A stretch of 5,277 bases of DNA from Bacillota bacterium (GTDB lineage Bacteria; Bacillota; Clostridia; Christensenellales; CAG-138): assembly GCA_023409435.1 (NCBI GenBank), contig JAEYHP010000092.1, positions 1-5,277 of the forward strand. Reading direction: 5' to 3'. Under the pieces are notes generated by a model. The model was not told where the DNA came from and did not search any database. It was given only the letters and a program-made list of their open reading frames with translations. Position numbers and translations under genes: made by a program. Below, piece by piece: positions 1 to 5,269 of the stretch; position 1 is the stretch's first letter, and the number at the start of each line of letters is the position of its first letter.

Positions 1-693
1 GAAATCGGCCGCGGTGCCGATCATTTTGACGTTAAGAAGTTCGGCGCGGAATTCGCGTATACGGTGGACGGCGGCAGGATCGGCGAAATTGAATATGAAA
101 ACTTCAACGCCGCGGCGGGCAGGGTGCATATCAACGGCGTGAACATTCACCCCGGCGATTCGAAGAACCGCATGAAAAACGCGCTGCTGATTGCAATCGA
201 GTTCAATTCCATGCTGCCCCCGCATGAGATCCCGGCCTGCACGGAAGGGTACGAGGGCTTTTTCCATCTGCACAGCATGACAGGCGATGAGGAGCACACG
301 CTGCTTCATTATCTCATTCGTGACCATGACCGGGAGAAGTTTGAGGCAAAGAAAGCAAGGTTTGAAAAGATTGCGGCGTATCTCAACGAAAAATACGGCC
401 CCAACACCGTGGTGCCGGATGTCAAGGACAGCTACTACAACATGAAGGAAAAGATAGAGCCGCACATGTTCCTGATTGAAAAGGCCCAGCGCGCCATGGA
501 ACTTGCGGGCGTTACGCCCGAGGTGGTCGCCATACGCGGCGGTACGGACGGGGCGCGCCTTTCCTTTATGGGTCTCCCCTGCCCCAACCTCTCTACCGGC
601 GGGCACAACTTCCACGGGCGGTTTGAATATATTCCCGTGCAGTCCATGGACCGCATGGTGGATGTGCTTTTGAACATTGTGCAGGCAGAGTAA
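1..693 (+). CDS. pepT: Peptidase T (tripeptide aminopeptidase), C-terminal part
   Basis: This is the 3' part of a peptidase T gene. The frame is open from base 1, so an apparent GTG start at 64 is internal. PepT is a cytoplasmic M20-family enzyme with two zinc ions that removes the N-terminal residue from tripeptides. The visible sequence opens with EIGRGADHFD, the segment that carries metal ligand Glu174 in E. coli PepT. An Asp follows in YTVDGG at visible residue 23, which matches Asp196. Later come RGGTDGARLSFMGLPCPN and GGHNFHGRFE, whose second His (bases 613-615) matches the E. coli ligand His379. By that alignment about 173 residues lie outside the window and the full protein would be about 403 residues, close to the usual 408. 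The middle part (PGDSKNRMKNAL, SMTGDEEHTLL) is also typical of PepT. All ligands I can place are intact, so the enzyme is probably active. A hairpin follows the TAA stop. Confidence 0.96.
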   Translation, partial: EIGRGADHFDVKKFGAEFAYTVDGGRIGEIEYENFNAAAGRVHINGVNIHPGDSKNRMKNALLIAIEFNSMLPPHEIPACTEGYEGFFHLHSMTGDEEHTLLHYLIRDHDREKFEAKKARFEKIAAYLNEKYGPNTVVPDVKDSYYNMKEKIEPHMFLIEKAQRAMELAGVTPEVVAIRGGTDGARLSFMGLPCPNLSTGGHNFHGRFEYIPVQSMDRMVDVLLNIVQAE

Positions 694-695
694 TT

Positions 696-723
696 CGGGA
701 AAGTGCCTTGCGGCACTTTTCCG
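696..723 (+). terminator. Probable intrinsic terminator after pepT
   Basis: Three bases after the pepT stop codon there is a 12-bp stem (696-707 with 712-723, one G-T pair) closed by a TTGC loop. The core is AAAGTGCC-TTGC-GGCACTTTT, so an A run on the left pairs with a T run on the right, as in many bidirectional Clostridia terminators. The T run is only four long and is followed by CC, so efficiency is uncertain. It could instead be the first stem of the structured region that follows. Confidence 0.55.
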
Positions 724-1013
724 AGGATTACAGGAACAACCTGTGCCTACAGCACGGGCGGTTGTTCCTGCAAGGAAAGCCTTGCCCCGCAAGGCTTTCC
801 ACCGCCACCGAACATGTCGCTGGCGGCGGTTGGAAGCCTCCGGGAGCCGGAGCCGAACGCTGCCAGTGGCAGATGAAGTAAGGCGGAAGGCCAGTAAGCA
901 AGGGAGCACCGTTCGTAAGGAACGATGCGACCATTGCGAACTGTGAAGCGGCCCCCGAACTCCACGAGATTTTTGGACAGAGACTGAGCCGCCGGATTTC
1001 CGGCGGCTTTCGC
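724..1013 (+). ncRNA. Candidate structured non-coding RNA, class not identified
   Basis: This is the 326-base gap between pepT and the convergent RDD gene. I find no credible protein in it, but it is packed with local inverted repeats. Stems are 731-741 with 760-770 (11 bp, perfect, enclosing a GTGC-CTACA-GCAC stem at 743-755), 774-785 with 789-800 (12 bp, perfect, CCC loop), 802-807 with 821-826 (6 bp), 838-843 with 847-852 (6 bp, GAG loop), 860-864 with 868-872 (5 bp), 910-914 with 920-924 (5 bp, GTAAG loop) and 987-995 with 1000-1008 (9 bp). Between them lie purine-rich single-stranded stretches such as ATGAAGTAAGG (872-882). The word CGAAC occurs at 809, 854, 937 and 956, and its complement GTTCG at 911, which would allow alternative or tertiary pairing. 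The + strand is preferred because the closing GC hairpin is followed by CTTTC. No convincing promoter was found. The Clostridia raiA RNA is one class to test, but I cannot confirm it. A folded repeat element remains an alternative. Confidence 0.45.
987..1013 (+). terminator. GC-rich terminator-like hairpin between convergent units
   Basis: AGCCGCCGG (987-995) pairs perfectly with CCGGCGGCT (1000-1008) across an ATTT loop. On the + strand it is followed by TTCGCG, a short and poor U tract. It lies 12 bases beyond the stop codon of the RDD gene, which is read on the other strand, so it could serve either direction. On the minus strand the bases after the stem (CAGTCTCTG) contain no U run, so termination of the RNA read from the + strand is the slightly better reading. 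Confidence 0.5.
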
Positions 1014-1019
1014 GCGCTG

Positions 1020-2096
1020 TTACGGATTGGCTGCGTGAGCGTCCAGCCGGACCATTTCAAACGACATATTGTAAAAGCGTTCCCCTTCCTGCGTTTCGTC
1101 CACCAGCAGGTACCCTTCGCTGCCCCGGTATCCGTTGCTCTCAACAATGCTGCTGACGCGGACGTTGGCAATTTCAAACGAATAGCTGTTTAATGCATCG
1201 TCAAGCTGGCGCCGGAACATCTGATCGGTGGAAAGCCGGAAGCCGCTTATGCCGGGCTGCGCCCCGAGAAATGCGAATGCAACAAACATTTTGTCGTTCG
1301 AATACGAGCCCTGCCACTCCTCGTTGGAGGATACGTGCAGCCGCACTCCCACCACAAAGCCATCCTCAATGATCAGTTCGTGTTTGGGCGGCTCGGTCGG
1401 CTGGGAATGTATTATGCTGCCGAAGCGCTCTTTTTCCGCCCATTCGCCTGTCTCCGTTAAATACAGCCCATCCCGGTACCCGAGGCGCGCCCTTGCGTCA
1501 TTCACGTTCTGAACGTATTGGGCGGGCGTAATATTTCCGCGGTGGGGCGGCAGCTGCGCTTCAAACAAGATCAGCGCAGTGAGTGCAAAAAAAAGCACAT
1601 TCGCGCCGATACACGCGGCGATGCGCCAGCCTTTTCTATCCTGTATCCGGTAATGAAGCCCCTCGTCCCATATCATCGGCTCGCCGCGTTTGCATTGTGA
1701 AAAGCTCTTGCACATGCGCACAATGTTATAAATGGGGATGTCAAAGCCCAAGCCTCCCCGCCAGACCTCCAAGGTCCGTAAAAACGCAAGGCTGTAGCCA
1801 AGCTTCGCCCCATCCTGCGTGCGCATGGACAGCCCGAACACCCATTTTCCCGGCGTGGTTCCGAAAATATGCAGGAGCAAGGGCTCAAACAGAAACATCA
1901 GCGCAATGGCCAAGATGATATCTATCAGGTTTTGTCCTATTTCGCCGCCGATATGCCAGCGCAGAAGGATGCGCTGCACCAGCATCCAGAGGAGGCTGTA
2001 CAAACTCAGATCCAGCGATCTCGCAAAATACCGGATCCATGGGTGTTTTAAAACCGATTTTTCGTATGCGTCCTGTTCAAGTGAGAGTTGTTCCAT
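1020..2096 (-). CDS. RDD-family membrane protein with large extracytoplasmic C-terminal domain
   Basis: This encodes a 358-residue integral membrane protein of the RDD family, whose members are small multi-pass proteins, some linked to ion or solute transport. The N-terminal half shows the family pattern: IRYFARSLD (residues 21-29, with the characteristic Arg and Asp), a membrane segment at about 31-47, another at about 57-76, then FGTTPGKWVFGLSMRT (78-93), the conserved turn before the RDD second half, and AFLRTLEVWRGG (104-115). A last strong membrane segment is at about 160-178. Residues 180-358 form a soluble domain that I do not recognise; it is rich in acidic and aromatic residues and probably lies outside the membrane. 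The frame extends upstream to 2192, but ATG at 2096 is chosen because GGCGGGG lies 5 bases before it, whereas the 2192 start lacks a ribosome site and lies against the divergent promoter. Transport substrate and role are unknown. Confidence 0.82.
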   Translation of the reverse strand: MEQLSLEQDAYEKSVLKHPWIRYFARSLDLSLYSLLWMLVQRILLRWHIGGEIGQNLIDIILAIALMFLFEPLLLHIFGTTPGKWVFGLSMRTQDGAKLGYSLAFLRTLEVWRGGLGFDIPIYNIVRMCKSFSQCKRGEPMIWDEGLHYRIQDRKGWRIAACIGANVLFFALTALILFEAQLPPHRGNITPAQYVQNVNDARARLGYRDGLYLTETGEWAEKERFGSIIHSQPTEPPKHELIIEDGFVVGVRLHVSSNEEWQGSYSNDKMFVAFAFLGAQPGISGFRLSTDQMFRRQLDDALNSYSFEIANVRVSSIVESNGYRGSEGYLLVDETQEGERFYNMSFEMVRLDAHAANP

Positions 2097-2182
2097 TTCT
2101 GCCCCGCCTTTCCAAAGTCTTCCTGTCATATAGAGTGTTTCGGGAGGCATTGGGTTGCAGGATTTGAAAAAGAAAAGCCAGT

Positions 2183-2211
2183 TTTTCATCATCCGTAAAA
2201 CGTGCTATAAT
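2183..2211 (+). promoter_or_regulatory. Extended -10 sigma-A-type promoter of the Nudix gene
   Basis: A perfect TATAAT (2206-2211) is preceded by TGC, forming an extended -10 element. TTTTCA at 2183-2188 fits a weak -35 at a 17-base spacing. Transcription would begin near 2218, giving a leader of about 28 bases before ATG 2246. This rules out the upstream in-frame ATG at 2213 for transcripts from this promoter. Confidence 0.8.
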
Positions 2212-2245
2212 AATGCCTGTTCTAAAAAAACGTTGTTGGGAGCAT

Positions 2246-2632
2246 ATGATAGAAGTTACGGCGGCGATCATCCGCAACGAAAAGAATGAACTATTAATCT
2301 GCCAAAGGGGGCCGGGCGGAAGCTGCGCCCACCTGTGGGAGTTTCCCGGCGGCAAGCGGGAACCGGATGAAACGCTGGAAGCCTGCTTAAAACGCGAATG
2401 CCTGGAAGAATTGAATATTGAAATTGAAGTTGACCGCTTCTTTAATGAAACCGTCTACGCTTATCCCGATAAAGAAGTGCATCTTTTCTTTTACCTTGCG
2501 CATATCATAAAAGGCGAGCCGGAACTGACCGTTCACGCCGATATGACTTGGGCAAGGCCGGAACGTTTATGCGAGTATCCGTTCTGCCCCGCCGACATCT
2601 CCATACTGGAGCGGCTTGTAAAGTTGGGCTAA
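2246..2632 (+). CDS. MutT/NudG-like Nudix nucleoside triphosphate pyrophosphohydrolase
   Basis: This encodes a 128-residue Nudix hydrolase, almost exactly the length of E. coli MutT (129). Such enzymes cleave damaged or modified nucleoside triphosphates to the monophosphate and pyrophosphate in the cytoplasm. The Nudix box spans residues 36-58: Gly36, Glu42, then RECLEE (50-55), with all catalytic Glu residues present. The box position that is normally Gly is Asn57. Before it, RGPGGSCAHLWEFPGGK (21-37) is the usual MutT-like approach to the box. Near the C-terminus, YPFCPADISILERL (111-124) resembles the PADIPLLEAF ending I associate with NudG, a CTP/5-methyl-dCTP pyrophosphohydrolase, rather than the Asn-containing base-recognition loop of true MutT. 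8-oxo-dGTP and modified pyrimidine triphosphates are both possible substrates. The start at 2246 is set by GGGAG (2238-2242) and by the promoter. The stop overlaps the stop of the convergent iron-sulfur gene. Confidence 0.93.
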   Translation: MIEVTAAIIRNEKNELLICQRGPGGSCAHLWEFPGGKREPDETLEACLKRECLEELNIEIEVDRFFNETVYAYPDKEVHLFFYLAHIIKGEPELTVHADMTWARPERLCEYPFCPADISILERLVKLG

Positions 2633-3410
2633 TTTAAGTTTTTCACGGGATTCTTCATGGAACAGGGAACGTTTACAAGGCATTTGCCGCAGACGTCGCA
2701 TAGACCAAGATCGGCGTGCACGCTGTCGTTGTAGAGGCACATTTCATAGCATTTGTGCCGGTCAAAACCGTCTATATGCAGCGCGTCGTTCACGCAGCGG
2801 GAAGCGCATTTTTTGCATATCCCGCTGTTTTTATAAAGGCAGTTCTCTTTTTTCTCATGGGGCGTGGGATCGATCTGCAAATCGGTTACAAACGAACCTA
2901 GCCTGCCGCAGCAGCCCTGCCCGGTAATGAGCATGTTATTGAGCCCAAACGTCCCCAATCCGCAAATAAAAGCGATATGCCGGTGGGACCAGTCGCTTAC
3001 GAGCTTCACCGGGTCAAAGTTGTGCGTGGGCGGAAGAACGCTGCAACCATATCCAAAGCGGGCCAACCCATCCTTTACAAAATGGTTCATGTCGCTGATG
3101 AGCGCATTGGTCTCAATATACGCCTGCGCCCACAGCCTGGAGCATTCCCGCCCTTGCATATTGCTTTTGACGATCTCTTCTGCAAACGGAATGAAATATG
3201 CCACCACCGTCCCGGCGTTTGCAGCAGATCCCGCGGCAGCGTATGGGTGGGGCCGACCGCCGACTTTAATACAAGAAACCGCTCGTCCGCGGCGTCCGCA
3301 TAGGCAAACAGGGGCGTCTTCCACCGCGAAACGATGCCTTCTTCCTTTTCCCGCTCCCGAACAAATCCGCCTAAAGCGCCCTCCAGCCATTCCCGCATGT
3401 CTTCCCCCAT
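2629..3410 (-). pseudogene. QueG-like double [4Fe-4S] cluster protein, frameshifted
   Basis: This is one gene read in two frames. From ATG 3410 (or ATG 3398, preceded by GGGGGA) the first frame encodes 63 residues ending GPTHTLPRDLL. The rest continues in the -1 frame from NAGTVVAYFIPFAEEI to the TAG at 2629. Adding one C opposite base 3221 would give DLLPNAGTVV and a continuous protein of about 260 residues, as expected for proteins of this family, where PR-x-L-P-GA-x-TV is usual. The middle has GLGTFGLNNMLIT and GRLGSFVTDL. The C-terminus has ten cysteines in two groups: at about 191, 199, 202 and 206 (CKKCASRC) and at 221, 225, 238, 241, 244 and 250 (CDVCGKC), enough for two [4Fe-4S] clusters. 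The family is annotated as epoxyqueuosine reductase-like, but the true reaction is unknown. Everything except the shift is well preserved, so the loss is recent or is a sequencing error. Confidence 0.85.
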
Positions 3411-3647
3411 TTAAAGCTGAATGGAAAGCATGTCTTCGCAGCGTTCCGTCATGTAACGGTACGCGTCCTGCACGCCCTGATTATAGAATTCCGGGGCCAA
3501 TTCCTCCACCACAAAGTTCAGGAGCAACGTGGCGGCGAGGTTGCCGATCTCCTCTTCCCGCTCGTTTAAAAAGTAGTTTTGTATCCTTTGTGCCATTTCC
3601 TCTTTTTTCTCTTTGGAGAGCTTTATCCTGCTTTCGTTTGGCCGCAT
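3411..3647 (-). CDS. DUF2164 family small protein
   Basis: This encodes a 78-residue protein that I recognise as DUF2164 from IKLSKEKKEEMAQRIQNYF (residues 8-26), EEEIGNLAATLLLNF (31-45) and APEFYNQGVQDAYRYM (51-66). It is mostly helical, charged and cytoplasmic, and its function is unknown. Upstream in-frame ATGs exist at 3665, 3677 and 3773. ATG 3647 is chosen because GGAGG (3656-3660) lies 8 bases before it, the others lack a ribosome site, and the family motif begins just after this Met. The TAA stop directly touches the ATG at 3410 of the iron-sulfur gene, so the two are probably co-transcribed and translationally coupled. That pairing hints at a related job, but this is only inference. 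Confidence 0.86.
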   Translation of the reverse strand: MRPNESRIKLSKEKKEEMAQRIQNYFLNEREEEIGNLAATLLLNFVVEELAPEFYNQGVQDAYRYMTERCEDMLSIQL

Positions 3648-3655
3648 CAGAATAT

Positions 3656-3660
3656 CCTCC
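3656..3660 (-). promoter_or_regulatory. Ribosome binding site deciding the DUF2164 start
   Basis: Read on the minus strand, GGAGG sits 8 bases before ATG 3647. It is the only strong Shine-Dalgarno match among the possible starts of this frame, so the longer 88- and 120-residue readings are probably wrong. Confidence 0.75.
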
Positions 3661-3680
3661 GGCATCGTTTTTGCCATTGT

Positions 3681-3686
3681 ATCATA
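3681..3686 (-). promoter_or_regulatory. Possible -10 element for the DUF2164 and iron-sulfur pair
   Basis: The minus strand reads TATGAT here, one base from the consensus. Transcription would start near 3674, just after the terminator of the previous gene and about 27 bases before ATG 3647. The -35 position (GCGCTA at 17-base spacing) is poor, so the call is weak. Confidence 0.35.
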
Positions 3687-3715
3687 TCCGCGCCTCGGGC
3701 AGGTAGCGCGGGGCA

Positions 3716-3749
3716 CAGAAAAGGCCCGCTTCCGGAAAAGGAAGCGGGC
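3716..3749 (-). terminator. Intrinsic terminator of the alpha/beta hydrolase
   Basis: A perfect 10-bp stem, GCCCGCTTCC (3724-3733) with GGAAGCGGGC (3740-3749), closes a 6-base loop. On the minus strand it is followed by CCTTTTCTG, a usable U tract; the + strand side has none. A smaller stem lies between it and the hydrolase stop codon (3756-3761 with 3765-3770, AGGCCC-GAG-GGGCTT on the minus strand), so termination may be in tandem. Confidence 0.82.
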
Positions 3750-3778
3750 GCCGAAAAGCCCCTCGGGCCTCAACCCAT

Positions 3779-4594
3779 TTATCCGTTCATCACAAAGTTC
3801 ATCAGCTCGGTATTGAATCTCTCCTTCTCATCATAGAACAGGCCGTGGCCGCTGTTTTCAAACGGAACCAGGCGGGAGCCGCGTATGCCTTCGTTTTGCG
3901 CCACGGCCAGCGGGAACAGGCAGACCTGGTCGTGAACGCCATGCAAAATCAGCGTCGGGACATTGACCTTAGGAAGATCCGAAAAGAGCGTTTCCGCAAT
4001 CCATGCATAAGAGACTGCAATCGTAGCCCAGCTCGCCGCCTGCATCCCAAGGTCCGTGGCCCACTGGTTAAAGGGTTCTGTCACCGGATGATAGAAGAAC
4101 ATCTTGTTGAAATCCGTGAGCATTTGCGGGCGGTCATTTTCCGTATTTCTTATAATATCCAGCACCGCCTGCTCTGTGATGCCGTATGGGAAATTGGGCC
4201 GCTGTATCAGGCTGGGGGCCGCCGCCGCGCACAGCACAAGCCGCCTTACCCCGTGCCCGTTGTGGCGCGCCATATACCGTATGGCGACAGCGCCCGCGGT
4301 GGAGTGCCCAAGCAGCGTTAGATCCCTGAGCCTGAGCGCGTCGATGACGCCGCGGACGTCGTCCGCAGACCGGTTGTAATCGTAGCCGGAAACCGGCCTG
4401 CTGGATTGGCCGAACCCCCTTGCGTCCATGCCGATGCAGCGAATATCGTTGTTGATCAGCTCATTGTACTGGTACTCGAATATTTTATTGTTGATCGGCC
4501 ATCCGTGCATAAACAGTATGGGATTTCTTCCTTCCGGGTTGATGTCGTTAACGTATATTCCCACGCCTGGCTCCACGTTTACCAAATATTCCAC
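3779..4594 (-). CDS. Alpha/beta hydrolase, chloroperoxidase/esterase-like
   Basis: This encodes a 271-residue cytoplasmic alpha/beta-fold hydrolase with no signal peptide, of usual length for the arylesterase and non-haem haloperoxidase group. The oxyanion segment is HGW (30-32) within ILFMHGWPINNKIFE. MDARGFGQSSRP (56-67) is the conserved strand-4 loop. The nucleophile elbow is LLGHSTAGA with Ser98. The acid is Asp222 in LHGVHDQV and the base is His250 in ENSGHGLFYDE, so the triad is complete. The elbow reads GHSTA-G, with Ala where the classic GxSxG has its last Gly. Residues 130-200 form the lid and vary too much to name a substrate. The start is GTG at 4594, supported by GGGAGGG 7 bases upstream (4602-4608). 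A terminator follows. The gene for the membrane-anchored protein ends 69 bases upstream on the same strand, so co-transcription is possible. The natural reaction is probably ester hydrolysis, but this is not shown. Confidence 0.93.
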   Translation of the reverse strand: MEYLVNVEPGVGIYVNDINPEGRNPILFMHGWPINNKIFEYQYNELINNDIRCIGMDARGFGQSSRPVSGYDYNRSADDVRGVIDALRLRDLTLLGHSTAGAVAIRYMARHNGHGVRRLVLCAAAAPSLIQRPNFPYGITEQAVLDIIRNTENDRPQMLTDFNKMFFYHPVTEPFNQWATDLGMQAASWATIAVSYAWIAETLFSDLPKVNVPTLILHGVHDQVCLFPLAVAQNEGIRGSRLVPFENSGHGLFYDEKERFNTELMNFVMNG

Positions 4595-4601
4595 CTGAAC
4601 G

Positions 4602-4608
4602 CCCTCCC
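4602..4608 (-). promoter_or_regulatory. Strong ribosome binding site for a GTG start
   Basis: The minus strand reads GGGAGGG, 7 bases before GTG 4594. No ATG is nearby in frame upstream, so this site fixes the GTG start of the hydrolase. Confidence 0.8.
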
Positions 4609-4624
4609 AATTTTTCTTCCCAAC

Positions 4625-4649
4625 AATATATTCAGGGAAATTCCAGAAT
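4625..4649 (-). promoter_or_regulatory. Possible hydrolase promoter -10 with adjoining imperfect palindrome
   Basis: TATATT on the minus strand (4625-4630) could be a -10 element, with transcription starting near 4618. Directly upstream, sharing one base with it, is a 20-base imperfect palindrome (4630-4649): ATTC and GAAT arms around GGGAAATTCC, with one A-A mismatch per half. It occupies the spacer region, where repressors often bind. No good -35 is visible (GTTATT at best), so both calls are tentative. Confidence 0.35.
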
Positions 4650-4663
4650 AACCGCCTTTTTGC

Positions 4664-5269
4664 TCATGCGTCCGGCGCGGAGACCGCTCCGTTTGACTTC
4701 GACTGTTTAGGCTGGAAACCGGTGTATGCGTAAAATCCTTCGTCCATGCTTACGTCCGTAATACGCCAGGAGTTCTCGAATTTTGCCAGAGTGAGCGTCG
4801 CGGTATATGTAGGGCCGGGGCCTGTGGAGGTTCCCGTCATAAACATCAGCTCGCGGATCTGCTGGCCTTCCTGCGGCTCCTGCGCCCACACCGTCCAATA
4901 CGAACTGACCCAGGGACTGGATACGCCGGTCACCCACATCGGTGCGGTCTCTTCCAGCTGCATTGCGTATTTCTTTTTGAGCGCGGCGCTCATGACCGAG
5001 TACTGCGCGGCGCCGTTGCGCATACTGACGCCGTTTGCCCAGATATCCGCGGCTTCCTCCGGCGTGCTTGCGCCGAACCGCTCCATCGCCTGCAGCAAAA
5101 GCTCATTGCGCACCTCATACCGGTTGGGCTCGGCCATGTACGTAAACACGGAAACATCCGCGTACTCTTCCGTCAACAGAGCGCGCCCGGATACAAGCAG
5201 CACGATGCTCAGAACGCATCCGGCGGCGATTTGGCAGAAGCTTTTTACAGGTTCCTCAAGACGCCACAC
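4664..5269 (-). CDS. Membrane-anchored protein of unknown function
   Basis: This is a 201-residue protein that I cannot name. Residues 1-10 are a short, mixed-charge tail and 11-29 form one hydrophobic segment (FCQIAAGCVLSIVLLVSG), so the remaining 170 residues probably lie outside the membrane. The outer part has a helical stretch (51-106, including STPEEAADIWANGV and GAAQYSVMSAALKKKY) followed by beta-like segments with WVTGVSSPWVSSY (112-124), TYTATLTLAKFENSWRITDV (154-173) and a Lys- and Ser-rich tail. The fold suggests an NTF2-like domain of the kind I have loosely seen attached to M56/BlaR1-type and anti-sigma proteins of Clostridia; this is a weak impression. The start taken is GTG 5269 with GGAG at 5274-5277. 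The frame stays open to the window edge, so the gene could begin further upstream and carry an extra cytoplasmic domain. Confidence 0.7.
   Translation of the reverse strand: MWRLEEPVKSFCQIAAGCVLSIVLLVSGRALLTEEYADVSVFTYMAEPNRYEVRNELLLQAMERFGASTPEEAADIWANGVSMRNGAAQYSVMSAALKKKYAMQLEETAPMWVTGVSSPWVSSYWTVWAQEPQEGQQIRELMFMTGTSTGPGPTYTATLTLAKFENSWRITDVSMDEGFYAYTGFQPKQSKSNGAVSAPDA

Noticed and set aside
677..946. An 89-codon plus-strand frame overlapping the end of pepT
   Set aside because: The composition (Arg- and Ala-rich, low complexity) is what GC-rich hairpins give by chance, and there is no ribosome site.
747..965. A 72-codon minus-strand frame over the hairpin region
   Set aside because: It lacks a ribosome site and a known fold, and it reads straight through strong inverted repeats. 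It may appear in databases as a hypothetical protein, but the RNA explanation is better.
2097..2192. A 32-residue N-terminal extension of the RDD protein
   Set aside because: The starts at 2192 and 2189 have no Shine-Dalgarno sequence and the extension matches nothing in the family; ATG 2096 has a purine-rich site.
2213..2245. An upstream ATG (2213) for the Nudix gene
   Set aside because: It begins 2 bases after the -10 TATAAT, ahead of the expected transcription start, and has no ribosome site.
3205..3235. Programmed -1 ribosomal frameshifting in the iron-sulfur gene
   Set aside because: The junction CTG-CTG-CAA-ACG contains no slippery heptamer, and one added base restores the normal family sequence, so a lesion or sequencing error is likelier.
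2864..3706. A 280-codon plus-strand frame
   Set aside because: It lies opposite the iron-sulfur and DUF2164 genes, both of which are recognised families; its own product is Pro- and Arg-rich with no motif.
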